A stretch of DNA of 64,000 nt, from positions 162,305 to 226,304 of the forward strand of contig NZ_AJLS01000035.1 of the NCBI RefSeq assembly GCF_000307875.1, given 5' to 3'. Within the stretch, counting starts at the first letter, position 1; every line of letters starts with the position of its first letter. Origin of the DNA: Neobacillus bataviensis LMG 21833 (GTDB lineage Bacteria; Bacillota; Bacilli; Bacillales; Cytobacillaceae). The position numbers and the translations under genes were made by a program. Below, piece after piece: positions 34,312-43,765 of the stretch. The notes beneath the pieces are model-generated. The model searched no databases. It was not told the origin of the DNA and saw only the letters and a list, made by a program, of their open reading frames with translations.

Positions 34312-36408
34312 ATGGAAGTTTTAGTAGAAAAAGAAACCAAGTATCATGTTGGAATTGATATTGGAGGCACATTTACTGACCTCGTCTTATCTGATCATGA
34401 AGGAAATGTAAATAGAGCAAAAGCGCTGACAACACATGGAAAATATACAGAGGGAATCATACATGCATTAAAAAAGATTTCTAAGAAAATGAATACAGAC
34501 ATAGAAAATATTTTAAGTAAAACAGAGTTATTTATAAACGGTACCACAATTGTCACGAATGCAATCGCTGAATTAAAAGGGGATATCGTTGGACTTATCA
34601 CCACCAATGGTTTTAAGGACACGATGAGGATTGCTCGTTCGGCTAGAACAAATGATTACAATATGCATACCCAAACAAGTTTACCGGAAATTGTAAAAAG
34701 AAGTGCGATTGTTGAGGTAGATGAGCGGGTCGATTCTAATGGGAAAGTATTGATTGAGTTAAATGTTGAACAGGTGAAAGAAAGAGTAAAATATCTTGTT
34801 GAAGAAGAAAAAGTAGAATCCTTTGCCGTTTGTTTACTTTGGTCATTTAAGAATCCACAACATGAGCAGCAAATAAAGGCTATTGTTCAAGAAATGTATC
34901 CTGATAAATTTATTACCATTTCTAGTGAGATTTATCCAGTGGAAAGAGAATATGAAAGAATGGTAACAACTGTATTAAATTCGTTTAGCGGTCAAGCAGT
35001 TGAAAAGTACGTGGATATTTTGGAAGGTGAACTTAGAGAAAGGGGCTTACAAGTACCTGTAGGATTGATGCAATCAATCGGTGGAGTTTTATCCTCAGAT
35101 GAGGCTAAATATCGAGCCATTAATCTGATAAACTCAGGACCTGTTGGCGGAGTTTTAGGGGCAAATAACCTAGGGAAACTGCTTGGGTTGAAGGACATCA
35201 TTACAGCTGATATGGGAGGTACAAGCTTCGATACAGCCTTAATTAAAGATAATCAGCTTGGTTTGGCCCATCGTGCTGAACTGAATCGTTTCATGACGGG
35301 GCTAAGTATGGTTGATATTACAGCCATTGGTGCCGGCGGGGGAAGCATTTGCTGGATTGATGAACGGAATGCTCCAAGGGTAGGCCCTGAAAGTGCAGGA
35401 TCATTTCCAGGGCCCGCATGTTATGGACAAGGGGGAGAAAATCCTGCGATAACAGACGTTGTCGTTGCGCTAGGAATGATTAACCCTGACTTATTTCTTG
35501 GAGGTGAGATGGAATTAAATAAGGAAGCCTCTGTTCAAGCGATAAAAAATAAAATAGCTGATCCGTTAGGATGGGATGTCAATCAAGCAGCATCAGGCCT
35601 ATATAGAATTGTGGTTAACTCCATGAGTAATGCCGCAAGATCTGTTTCCATTGAAAAAGGATTTGATCCGCGTGATTTTACAGTCATCTCCTATGGTGGT
35701 GCAAGTCCACTATTTATTGCGCCGATTTGTAAAAATCTTGGGATTAAAAAGGTGATTATTCCGGCAAACTCGTCTGTGTTCTCAGCATATGGTTTATTAT
35801 GGTCTGATAATATTAGAAGTTTCGCTCAAACAGTAAACTGGAATGTAAATTTGGGTGAAACGGAAGAGATCAATGATTTATTAAATGGATTGGTTGAACA
35901 GGCAAAGGATGCATTACATTCTAACGGTTTTGCCGAAGAGAATATTCAGGTCATTAAGGAAGGCGATTTTAAATTTTCCGGACAAGCTTTTGAAATTACC
36001 ATTCCATTACCAGATGGAAATATTACGGCCGATGATAAGGAAGAGATTATTGCCAAATTTGTGGAAACGTATGAAAGACTTTACGGAGAAGGAACAGCAT
36101 GGGAAGGCTCAGATGTCATTATGTTAAATTGCCGGGTGACTGGGGTAGGTAAAACGGTTAAGCCAAAAATAAAAAGTAATCAAAACAAAGTAAAAGGTGA
36201 AGTCACACCACATAAATTTAGTGAAGTATTTCTTCCAGATATAAACGAAGCAAGAAAGATACCTACTTTTGTTTCACAAGGTATCTATGTCGGAGATGAA
36301 ATTTGCGGTCCTGCTATTGTGGAAGCTGGCGATACAACGATTTATGTCCCAGAGAACTCAACTATTTCTAAGGATGAGTACCTTAATTATGTTATGGAAA
36401 TAAGATAA
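34312..36408 (+). CDS. Hydantoinase/oxoprolinase/acetone-carboxylase-type subunit A (HyuA)
   Basis: 698-residue HyuA-type ATPase subunit. N-terminal GIDIGGTFTDLVLSD phosphate-binding motif, NGTTIVTNAIAE, ADMGGTSFD (second nucleotide motif), GAGGGSICWID and GPACYGQGG. In this family, A and B subunits couple ATP hydrolysis to lactam opening (hydantoin, oxoproline, caprolactam) or to ketone carboxylation (acetone, acetophenone). ATG 34312 follows AAGGAGGAG. Subunit B is 23 bp downstream. The B-subunit tail favours a carboxylase, but the substrate is unknown. Confidence 0.87.
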   Translation: MEVLVEKETKYHVGIDIGGTFTDLVLSDHEGNVNRAKALTTHGKYTEGIIHALKKISKKMNTDIENILSKTELFINGTTIVTNAIAELKGDIVGLITTNGFKDTMRIARSARTNDYNMHTQTSLPEIVKRSAIVEVDERVDSNGKVLIELNVEQVKERVKYLVEEEKVESFAVCLLWSFKNPQHEQQIKAIVQEMYPDKFITISSEIYPVEREYERMVTTVLNSFSGQAVEKYVDILEGELRERGLQVPVGLMQSIGGVLSSDEAKYRAINLINSGPVGGVLGANNLGKLLGLKDIITADMGGTSFDTALIKDNQLGLAHRAELNRFMTGLSMVDITAIGAGGGSICWIDERNAPRVGPESAGSFPGPACYGQGGENPAITDVVVALGMINPDLFLGGEMELNKEASVQAIKNKIADPLGWDVNQAASGLYRIVVNSMSNAARSVSIEKGFDPRDFTVISYGGASPLFIAPICKNLGIKKVIIPANSSVFSAYGLLWSDNIRSFAQTVNWNVNLGETEEINDLLNGLVEQAKDALHSNGFAEENIQVIKEGDFKFSGQAFEITIPLPDGNITADDKEEIIAKFVETYERLYGEGTAWEGSDVIMLNCRVTGVGKTVKPKIKSNQNKVKGEVTPHKFSEVFLPDINEARKIPTFVSQGIYVGDEICGPAIVEAGDTTIYVPENSTISKDEYLNYVMEIR

Positions 36409-36431
36409 ATCTTAACTAGGAGGGGAATGCG

Positions 36432-38588
36432 ATGAAGTTAAATACGATGGATAAGATTACCTCGTCCAATTTGAATGAATTAGGCTATGATCCAGTGACA
36501 GCAGAGGTTGTTCAAATGCGTTTGGTAAATATTGTTGGAGAAATGGCTACAACCTTAATGAGAACATCAGGTTCTCCCATTTTAACGGAAGCACAGGATT
36601 TCTGTACAGCCATTTTTGACGATAACAATGAACATATTGCCTTCTCTGGTTATGTTATCACACATATTGGTTCATCTGTTGAGGGTGTCAAAAGTATTAC
36701 AAACTACTATGACCTTGATTCGATTAAACCAGGGGATCATTTTATCGTAAATGATCCACATACCGCCGGTGCACTTCACCAGGGGGACGTAGCAATCATT
36801 AGTCCACTGTTTCATAATAACGAATTTATTGGCTGGTCATTTTCTAACGCCCATATTGCAGATATAGGCGGAATGTCTCCAGGAGGCTGGGCACCTGTTG
36901 CACGCGATCTTTATTCAGAAGCATTACGGTTTGTTCCCACAAGGATTGTGAATGAAGGGAAATATAATTATGAGTTATTTAACTTAATAAGAAGTAATGT
37001 ACGGTTACCAGAACCAGTAGTTAATGATATTAAAAGTTTAATTGCAGCAAATAATGTCAGCCAACGCCGGGTTTCCGAGCTTATAGACCAAATTGGCATT
37101 GACGAATACCGCAAATATTGCGAAATAAACAAAGTTCTTTCTGAAAAGATGATGCGTGAAAAAATTTCAAAAATACCGAATGGCAGCTTTCAGACAGAAG
37201 ATTGGGTTGAGTACGATGGTCATGGTGATAGTAAATTAGTGAGGGTCGGGTGTACGTTAACTGTAAATGATTCATCCTTACATTTTGATTTTAGTGATAC
37301 TGATCAGCAATTAGATGCCTTTATTAATGCGGGATCCGGGGTAATGATTGGCATTGTTAATGGTCTGATGATGATCGGCTTAGCCTATGATATCCCAATA
37401 AATGCCGGGATATTACGCCCCATTGAAATTGATCTTGGTCAGCCGGGAACAGTGGTAAATCCTACAGTACCAGCTCCTGTGTCATGTGGACATATGGAAG
37501 GCGGACTTGCAGCAGGAAGAGCATTGTGGGAAGGAATGGTTCAAGCTTTGCAAAGAAGCGAGGATCAGACTATTAGGGAAAGAACGGCCGCACTTAGTCA
37601 TTATTCTTGGCCCGGTAATAGCTGGGTTGGGCTTGATAAGGCAGGAAACTACACTGCATTTGCTGTTTTAGATTGTGGAAGCGGCGGTTTGGGCGGCCAA
37701 TCCATTGGTGATGGGTTAGATATTTCCTGTCATGAAGTCATGTTAGGTAACTCCATTCCGGATGTTGAGATTAATGAAGGATTATATCCAATGTTGTACC
37801 TCTGGAGATCACTGAATTATGGATCAGGCGGCCACGGCTTTAACAGAGGGGGACAAGGAATTGACATTGCCTGGGTTCCGTATGGTACCGAAGAATTATC
37901 TGGAACACTTGAGAATGCGATGGCAGAAATCCCGACTCGGGGTGTCCTTGGCGGATATCCAGGAGCGACAAATTTATACAAGGTACATCGTAACGCTAAG
38001 TCACAGTCGTTTATTAAAGAGAAAAATCGGATGCCTTCATTACAAGAAATTGGCAATGAAGAAATTATGCCAAACCATGCTACTAACATTAAGCTGACAG
38101 AGAATGATGTCTTCCGTCAATTGACTGGTGGTGGAGGCGGTTATGGTGATCCTTTATTTAGAGAAATCCATAAGGTTGCGAAGGATGTAACGGATGGATT
38201 TATTACGGCGGATACGGCAAAGACGGTTTATGGAGTCCTATTTGAATCATCAAATGTGGTCGATGTTCAGGGAACAGAAGCATTACGAGGGAAAATACTT
38301 TCAAACCGTATTGGCAAAAAAGTATCCTTTTCAGACAAAAACCATACAGAGTTTGGCCTAATTTTAGCTGATAATGTGTTGAAATGTGCATGCTGCCAGG
38401 AATCAATTTCCACGAGTCATGAAGATTGGAGAGAAAAGGCTCTTGTGGATCAATTTCCTTTATCCAGCAGACTAAAAAGTTTAAATATTGAGATTCAAGA
38501 TAGAAAAGAAGCCGACTTATTTTTAGAAGAATCCTATTGTCCAAATTGCGGTGTTCTCTTGGAAACAGCCATTAAAAAAAATGCATAA
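36432..38588 (+). CDS. Hydantoinase/acetone-carboxylase-type subunit B with C-terminal Zn-ribbon tail
   Basis: 718-residue HyuB-type subunit. The core begins with DPVTAEVVQMRLVNIVGEMA and has NDPHTAGALHQGD, HIADIGGMSPG, GGGGGYGDPL and GHMEGGLAAG. It is longer than plain HyuB proteins (about 520-590) because of an extra C-terminal segment from about residue 590. That tail has cysteines C652, C654, C655 and C703, C706 (KCACC ... YCPNCG), resembling the separate gamma subunit of acetone carboxylases. The fusion suggests the pair works as a metal-dependent carboxylase. ATG 36432 follows AGGAGGGG. Confidence 0.85.
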   Translation: MKLNTMDKITSSNLNELGYDPVTAEVVQMRLVNIVGEMATTLMRTSGSPILTEAQDFCTAIFDDNNEHIAFSGYVITHIGSSVEGVKSITNYYDLDSIKPGDHFIVNDPHTAGALHQGDVAIISPLFHNNEFIGWSFSNAHIADIGGMSPGGWAPVARDLYSEALRFVPTRIVNEGKYNYELFNLIRSNVRLPEPVVNDIKSLIAANNVSQRRVSELIDQIGIDEYRKYCEINKVLSEKMMREKISKIPNGSFQTEDWVEYDGHGDSKLVRVGCTLTVNDSSLHFDFSDTDQQLDAFINAGSGVMIGIVNGLMMIGLAYDIPINAGILRPIEIDLGQPGTVVNPTVPAPVSCGHMEGGLAAGRALWEGMVQALQRSEDQTIRERTAALSHYSWPGNSWVGLDKAGNYTAFAVLDCGSGGLGGQSIGDGLDISCHEVMLGNSIPDVEINEGLYPMLYLWRSLNYGSGGHGFNRGGQGIDIAWVPYGTEELSGTLENAMAEIPTRGVLGGYPGATNLYKVHRNAKSQSFIKEKNRMPSLQEIGNEEIMPNHATNIKLTENDVFRQLTGGGGGYGDPLFREIHKVAKDVTDGFITADTAKTVYGVLFESSNVVDVQGTEALRGKILSNRIGKKVSFSDKNHTEFGLILADNVLKCACCQESISTSHEDWREKALVDQFPLSSRLKSLNIEIQDRKEADLFLEESYCPNCGVLLETAIKKNA

Positions 38589-38642
38589 GTTTTGATTATT
38601 TGTCCATAAAGATTAATTCCAAAAAACTAGGAGGTTTTATTT

Positions 38643-39452
38643 ATGTTTACAGCAACTAACAATATGGTTGATATTCTTGGAAAAATTAAAGAAGGGAAAG
38701 TCTTTGACCTAGGAATGCCATTAAAAAACTTTATGCCACATGCCCCGTTACATCCTCCTTTCCTATTTGCTCAGTGGGCAATGCATGGAGATTATCAAAG
38801 TGGATGTTGCTCTCCATCTAACGATTTGATTGTAATGGGAGGACATGTGGGTACCCATGTGGATGCATTAGGTCATATTGCAAAGGATGGGAAAATTTAT
38901 GGCGGGATTGATGCTAAAGAAGTTCAGCATGGTCAAAAAGGGTTAGCTAAAGGGGGGGTAAATGAAATTCCTCCTGTTATTTGCAGAGGCGTGTTATTAG
39001 ATGTTGCGGGCTATTTAGGTGTTGAACACATGGGTCCAAATGAACCAATTGATGCGGAACTTTTACAAAAAACAGCGGAAAAACAAGGTGTGACCATTCA
39101 GGAGAATGATATTGTATTAGTTCGTACAGGCTGGATTCAACACTTTGAAAATAATGAAGTATATACAGGTCACCATGATGGTTGTCCAGGGTTAAATGTA
39201 GATGGTGCTAAATGGATTTCAAGTAAAAAGGTACTTATGGCAGGAGCAGACACACTAGCATTTGAAGTATGGCCAAGTCCGGATACACCGGTCCATATTC
39301 ATTTAATTGCAGAGAACGGTATACCTATTATGGAAATGGTGAATTTGGAAGAATTGGCTAAAGAAAAGGTCTATGATTTTACCTTTATCATGATCCCATT
39401 AAACATCGTAGGCGGAACCGCGTCACCTATTCGTCCAATTGCGGTAATTTAA
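38643..39452 (+). CDS. Cyclase-family (kynurenine formamidase-like) metal hydrolase
   Basis: 269-residue protein of the cyclase family (PF04199 type). The metal-binding motif GGHVGTHVDALGH is followed by DIVLVRTGW and AGADTLAFEVWP, and a distal HIHLIAENGI segment carries a further histidine. Members hydrolyse amides, lactones or cyclic compounds. Located between the HyuAB-type enzyme and a CoA ligase, it may open or deacylate an intermediate to give the acid that the ligase activates. Ribosome site CTAGGAGG; ATG 38643. Confidence 0.83.
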   Translation: MFTATNNMVDILGKIKEGKVFDLGMPLKNFMPHAPLHPPFLFAQWAMHGDYQSGCCSPSNDLIVMGGHVGTHVDALGHIAKDGKIYGGIDAKEVQHGQKGLAKGGVNEIPPVICRGVLLDVAGYLGVEHMGPNEPIDAELLQKTAEKQGVTIQENDIVLVRTGWIQHFENNEVYTGHHDGCPGLNVDGAKWISSKKVLMAGADTLAFEVWPSPDTPVHIHLIAENGIPIMEMVNLEELAKEKVYDFTFIMIPLNIVGGTASPIRPIAVI

Positions 39453-39486
39453 CTAATAGATTGAGAGAGGAGATTGAACGTAACAT

Positions 39487-41046
39487 ATGAGTAACTATTC
39501 GAAAGCAAATTGGCGCTCCTTAAATCTAGGGGAAATGTTAGCTCGTAATGCTAGAAAGACACCTGAAAAATTGGCACTAGTTTTCGAAAAAACAAAACTC
39601 TCTTATCGTGGGTTAAATAATCGAGTTAATCAACTAGCCAATGCATTATCGAAAAGAAATGTAAAAGAGGGTACAAAAGTAGCTATCATGTCCTACAATT
39701 CCCATCGGGTCGTAGAATCGTTTTTTGCTTGTAATAAGCTGGGGGCCGTTGCTGTACCCATAAACTTTCGGCTTATAGAAGAAGAAGTACGCTATATCCT
39801 TGCAAATTCAGACAGTGAAGTGTTCATTTTTGGTAAAGAATTTACAGAGTTATCAGATCGTTTAGTTTCCGGTAAGGTTGTTCGAAATGCCATTCAAATG
39901 GAGGGGGAAACCTCTGCTCATTCTGAAGATTACGAGGAAATAATCGCATGTGAACAGGTTGAGGAGCCTGATGTCTATGTCAGTGATGAATCCGATGCCT
40001 TTATCATGTACACTTCAGGGACGACAGGACGACCTAAGGGTGCCGTCCTAACACATAAGAACCTCTGGATGAATACGACGAATTGGTCAATGGAAATGCA
40101 GGTAACTAATTCTTCAGTCTGGCTTTCCGGATTGCCCCTTTTCCATATCGGAGGACTTAACGGTGTGTTGCCATTTATCTTTGTTGGCGGGACAAATGTG
40201 TTAACTTCCAGTACGGGATTCGCTCCAAAGCCAACACTGGAGTTAATCTCAGCCAGCCGTGCTACACATTGTTATTTTGTACCTACACAGTGGCAGCAAA
40301 TTATTGAAGAAGATTTATCACAGTACAATCTTAAACAAATTAAAAAAGCTTTATGGGGTGCATCCATTGCACCAATCCCTGTCATTGAAGGGATATTAAA
40401 GGCGTTTCCATCTGTTGAAATTGTAAATGCCTTTGGTCAAACTGAAATGTCCTCCAATACATGCTTTTTAAAAGGGGACGATACCAGAAGGAAAATTGGT
40501 GCCGTAGGATTGCCGGCTGTAAATGTGGAAATTCGCATTGTGGATGATTTTGATCAGGATGTCCAGCAAGGGGAAGTTGGAGAAATTGTCTATAAAGGCC
40601 CTACTGTGTTTAAAGAATATTATAAAAATCCAGCTGCCACTGCTGAGGCTATGCGTAATGGATGGTTTCATTCAGGTGACTTAGTTTATCAGGATGAGGA
40701 AGGGTATATTTTTATTGTCGATCGTAAAAAGGACATGATTATTAGTGGCGGGGAGAATATTTATCCTGCAGAGGTTGAGCAGGTCATTCGAAAACATCCT
40801 TTGGTAGAGGACGTTTCGGTTGTCGGAGTTCCACATGAAAAATGGGTAGAAACACCAAAGGCGTATGTGGTAACAAAAGACAACGAGAAAGTAACTGCAG
40901 AAGAAATAGTCGAGCATTGCCAAAAACATCTGGCAAGTTATAAAAAACCAACAAGTGTTGTGTTTATTGATGAGCTTCCAAGGAATGCTGCAGGCAAAGT
41001 ATTACGCAGAGAGCTGCGAGAACTTGAAAAAATCCAAGCACCATAA
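39487..41046 (+). CDS. AMP-forming acyl-CoA ligase
   Basis: 519-residue ANL ligase: MYTSGTTGRPKGAVLTHKN, FGQTEMSSN, GWFHSGDLVYQDEEGY, hinge DRKKDMIISGGENIYPAEVE, and C-terminal catalytic lysine in PRNAAGKVLRREL. Last gene of the 32887-41046 unit; a long hairpin with a T-run (41086) follows. It lies directly upstream of the 4-hydroxybutyryl-CoA dehydratase gene and is a plausible source of its CoA-ester substrate, though the ligase sequence does not reveal its acid. Confidence 0.9.
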   Translation: MSNYSKANWRSLNLGEMLARNARKTPEKLALVFEKTKLSYRGLNNRVNQLANALSKRNVKEGTKVAIMSYNSHRVVESFFACNKLGAVAVPINFRLIEEEVRYILANSDSEVFIFGKEFTELSDRLVSGKVVRNAIQMEGETSAHSEDYEEIIACEQVEEPDVYVSDESDAFIMYTSGTTGRPKGAVLTHKNLWMNTTNWSMEMQVTNSSVWLSGLPLFHIGGLNGVLPFIFVGGTNVLTSSTGFAPKPTLELISASRATHCYFVPTQWQQIIEEDLSQYNLKQIKKALWGASIAPIPVIEGILKAFPSVEIVNAFGQTEMSSNTCFLKGDDTRRKIGAVGLPAVNVEIRIVDDFDQDVQQGEVGEIVYKGPTVFKEYYKNPAATAEAMRNGWFHSGDLVYQDEEGYIFIVDRKKDMIISGGENIYPAEVEQVIRKHPLVEDVSVVGVPHEKWVETPKAYVVTKDNEKVTAEEIVEHCQKHLASYKKPTSVVFIDELPRNAAGKVLRRELRELEKIQAP

Positions 41047-41085
41047 AGTAAATAATTTAGAGTGATAGATATATAAGAAATCACT

Positions 41086-41190
41086 GGTGATGTATAATGT
41101 CCAAACTTAGACGCAAATGGCAGATAATATGATTTGATGCAATGACACTTCTGGAAAAAAGTTTGATGATATTATACATCGTCTTTTTTT
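41086..41190 (+). terminator. Very long hairpin terminator / possible structured RNA
   Basis: Arms 41086-41101 and 41168-41183 pair over 16 bp (including GATGTATAAT / ATTATACATC). After a 2-base bulge, 41102-41108 pairs with 41159-41165 for a further 7 bp. T7 follows (41184-41190). The apical 50 bases can fold further (CAAAT / ATTTG). It terminates the upstream operon at least; the size is unusual for a simple terminator. Confidence 0.7.
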
Positions 41191-41271
41191 ATAGATTCAT
41201 TAATAGTATATAAGAGAGAACTTACTACTCATACAAAATTACAACTTTACATGAAGAGGAGGAAAATAATT

Positions 41272-42729
41272 ATGATGACCCAAGAAGAATATATTGAAAG
41301 TCTTCGCAATCAAAAGAAGGAAGTTTATTTCATGGGAGAAAGGGTTGAAAATGTAGTCGATCATCCGGCGATGAGGCCGCATATTAATGCAGCATCTGTC
41401 ACCTATAAACTGGGTACAGAAGAGGAATATGAAGAACTTGGGAGTGCCATCTCCCATCTGACTGGAAAGAAAATTAACCGCTGGACACATATTCCGCAAA
41501 ATCAAGAAGATCTCGTTAAGAAAGCGATGATGCTTCGGGTTGCAGGACAAATAACAGGAACCTGTTTTCAACGATGTGTTGGAATGGATGGCTTAATTAC
41601 TCTCTATTCAACAACATGGGAGATGGACCGAGATCTTGGTACGAATTATCATGAAAGATTTAAACGATTTTTAATTGATACACAAAATAATGACTATATG
41701 ACAGATGGAGCCATGACAGATCCAAAAGGAGACCGTTCGAAAAGACCGTCAGAACAACAAGACCCTGATCAGTATGTCAGGGTGGTAGAAGAAAGAGAAG
41801 ATGGTATTGTTGTTCGCGGTGCAAAAATGCATCAAACCGGTGCCGTCAATTCACATCAAATTTTAGTCATGCCGGGAGCTGCGATGACACCAAACGATGC
41901 AGATTACGCCATTTCATTCGCTGTTCCAGCCGATGAAGAAGGGATTGTCTATGTTTTTGGACGGCAAGTTAATGACAGCCGGAAATGGGAAGGAAAAATT
42001 GATCAAGGAAATGCAAAATATGGAGTGGTCGGTGGAGAAGCACTAATTATTTTTGAAGATGTATTTGTTCCATGGGAACGCGTATTCATGTATAAGGAAA
42101 CCAAGTATACCGGAAAACTTGTTGATCGCTTCGCATCCTACCATCGTCAAAATTATGGTGCCTGCAAGGCCGGAAATCTTGATGTGCTGATAGGTGCAAC
42201 AGCTTCTCTTACAGACATGCACGGAATCTCAAGGGCCAGTCATGTGAAGGAGAAGCTTTCAGAAATGGCACACTTAGTTGAAACCATGTATAGTGGAGCC
42301 CTTGCCTGTTCATTTAATTGTTCTAAATCTGGCTGTGGTACTGCTTTTGTTGATCCAGTGCTGGCAAATACATCTAAACTAAATACTGCCCGTTATTATC
42401 CGGAAGTAACAAAGATTTCACAAGATTTAGCAGGTGGATTTGTTGCTACACTACCATCTGAAAAAGAGTTGGATAACCCAAGGATTGCTCCCTATATTCA
42501 TAAATACTATCGTACAGGTGAAAATGTAGATCCTATTCAAAGAATTAAAATGGGACGCCTTATTGAAAATATGACCGGTTCTACTCCAATAATCGAGTGT
42601 ATGCATGGTGCGGGATCGCCGCAGGCACAAAAAGTGGTCATCCAAAGATCGATCAATTGGGGAGAAAAGATTAAATTTGCTTCGGAAATTGTCAAGGATA
42701 CAGAGGAACCAAGTGAAGTAAAAAGATAA
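41272..42729 (+). CDS. abfD: 4-hydroxybutyryl-CoA dehydratase / vinylacetyl-CoA isomerase (AbfD)
   Basis: 485-residue FAD and [4Fe-4S] dehydratase of the HpaB-like fold, converting 4-hydroxybutyryl-CoA to crotonyl-CoA by a ketyl-radical route. Cluster ligands of Clostridium AbfD (C99, C103, H292, C299) correspond here to C98, C102 (TCFQRCVGMD) and H291, C298 (YHRQNYGACK) with identical spacing. Active-site Y295, K299, E256 and E442 (ECMHGAGSPQAQ) are also kept, as is DGAMTDPKGDR. Plain 4-hydroxyphenylacetate hydroxylases lack these cysteines. ATG 41272 follows AGAGGAGGA; ATG 41251 lies before it. Downstream hbd-like and thiolase genes complete the route to acetyl-CoA. Confidence 0.93.
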   Translation: MMTQEEYIESLRNQKKEVYFMGERVENVVDHPAMRPHINAASVTYKLGTEEEYEELGSAISHLTGKKINRWTHIPQNQEDLVKKAMMLRVAGQITGTCFQRCVGMDGLITLYSTTWEMDRDLGTNYHERFKRFLIDTQNNDYMTDGAMTDPKGDRSKRPSEQQDPDQYVRVVEEREDGIVVRGAKMHQTGAVNSHQILVMPGAAMTPNDADYAISFAVPADEEGIVYVFGRQVNDSRKWEGKIDQGNAKYGVVGGEALIIFEDVFVPWERVFMYKETKYTGKLVDRFASYHRQNYGACKAGNLDVLIGATASLTDMHGISRASHVKEKLSEMAHLVETMYSGALACSFNCSKSGCGTAFVDPVLANTSKLNTARYYPEVTKISQDLAGGFVATLPSEKELDNPRIAPYIHKYYRTGENVDPIQRIKMGRLIENMTGSTPIIECMHGAGSPQAQKVVIQRSINWGEKIKFASEIVKDTEEPSEVKR

Positions 42730-42757
42730 TTTACAAGGAATTATACATTTTTGCTGC

Positions 42758-42797
42758 CCGAGTAGATGCCCATTTGCAGCTACTCGGCTTCGTTTTA
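42758..42797 (+). terminator. Hairpin after abfD
   Basis: Perfect 8-bp stem CCGAGTAG / CTACTCGG with a 14-base loop and a modest T-rich tail. Probably a partial terminator within the abfD-hbd-thiolase unit. Confidence 0.6.
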
Positions 42798-42848
42798 TGT
42801 AGATTTTTTTACATAGTATGAGACAAAATGAAAATGGGAGGAATGATT

Positions 42849-43688
42849 ATGTCAAAGGTTCTCGTTATCGGAACAGGAACAATGGGAGCAGGAATCGCTC
42901 AAGTAATTGCACAAAATAATCACGAGGTCACATTATTCGATCAATCCAAAGAGCAGCTTGAAAGAGGAATGGGCGGTATTGAAAAGCAGCTTAATTCTTT
43001 AGTAGAAAAGGGGAAAATAGATTCACAACAAAAAGAATCCGCATTAAATCACCTAGAACCAACCTCAACCTTGCCACAAGTTTGTTTTGATATCATCATC
43101 GAGGCAGTACCTGAAAAGAAGGAGATTAAAAGTGCCGTTTTTAAACAAATGGATAAAATCAGTGATGAAAAAACCATATTAGCTACAAATACTTCATCGA
43201 TTAGTATAAGTGAAATATCGTCGTATATAGAAAAACGAGATCAAGTTATAGGACTGCACTTTTTTAATCCGCCCACCATTATGAAACTTGTAGAAATCAT
43301 TCGCGGCCAACGGACAGATGATAGGATTGTAACGAGAAGTAAAGAGTTTATCCATTCAATTGGAAAAGTACCGATTGAAGTGAATGAAGCCCCTGGCTTC
43401 GTTGTAAACCGAATGTTAGTCCCTATGATTAATGAAGCTGTATTTCTTTTGTCGGAAGGAGTCGCATCAACTGAAGAAATTGATCAATCAATGAAATTAG
43501 GTGCAAGTCATCCGATTGGGCCACTAGCTTTAGCCGATTTAATCGGTTTAGATGTGTGCTTACAGGTAATGGATGTTTTATACGATGAGTTTTCAGATAG
43601 TAAATACCGCCCAGCTCCACTCTTACGTAAAATGGTTCGGAGCGGCTACCTTGGACGAAAAACCAAAAAGGGATTTTATTCCTATTGA
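42849..43688 (+). CDS. 3-hydroxybutyryl-CoA dehydrogenase
   Basis: 279-residue Hbd-type enzyme: [14 protein letters not shown] nucleotide motif, [10 protein letters not shown], canonical [14 protein letters not shown], and [18 protein letters not shown] 42849 sits 7 bp after GGGAGG; three further in-frame ATGs upstream (42828, 42834, 42843) overlap or precede that site. It oxidises 3-hydroxybutyryl-CoA, the hydrated product of crotonyl-CoA from AbfD, to acetoacetyl-CoA. Unlike the paralogue at 8204, its catalytic motif is standard. Confidence 0.92.
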   Translation: MSKVLVIGTGTMGAGIAQVIAQNNHEVTLFDQSKEQLERGMGGIEKQLNSLVEKGKIDSQQKESALNHLEPTSTLPQVCFDIIIEAVPEKKEIKSAVFKQMDKISDEKTILATNTSSISISEISSYIEKRDQVIGLHFFNPPTIMKLVEIIRGQRTDDRIVTRSKEFIHSIGKVPIEVNEAPGFVVNRMLVPMINEAVFLLSEGVASTEEIDQSMKLGASHPIGPLALADLIGLDVCLQVMDVLYDEFSDSKYRPAPLLRKMVRSGYLGRKTKKGFYSY

Positions 43689-43765
43689 TTAAAAATGGGC
43701 ATTTTCAGGAAATCGAAGCAGGGAACAGGATGACAGTATTATTTTAATAAGAAAGGATGAAGAAA

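Noticed and set aside
41272..42729. Annotation as 4-hydroxyphenylacetate 3-monooxygenase (HpaB)
   Set aside because: The fold is shared, but the four Fe-S ligands and the YHRQxYGxCK and CFQRC blocks are specific to 4-hydroxybutyryl-CoA dehydratase.
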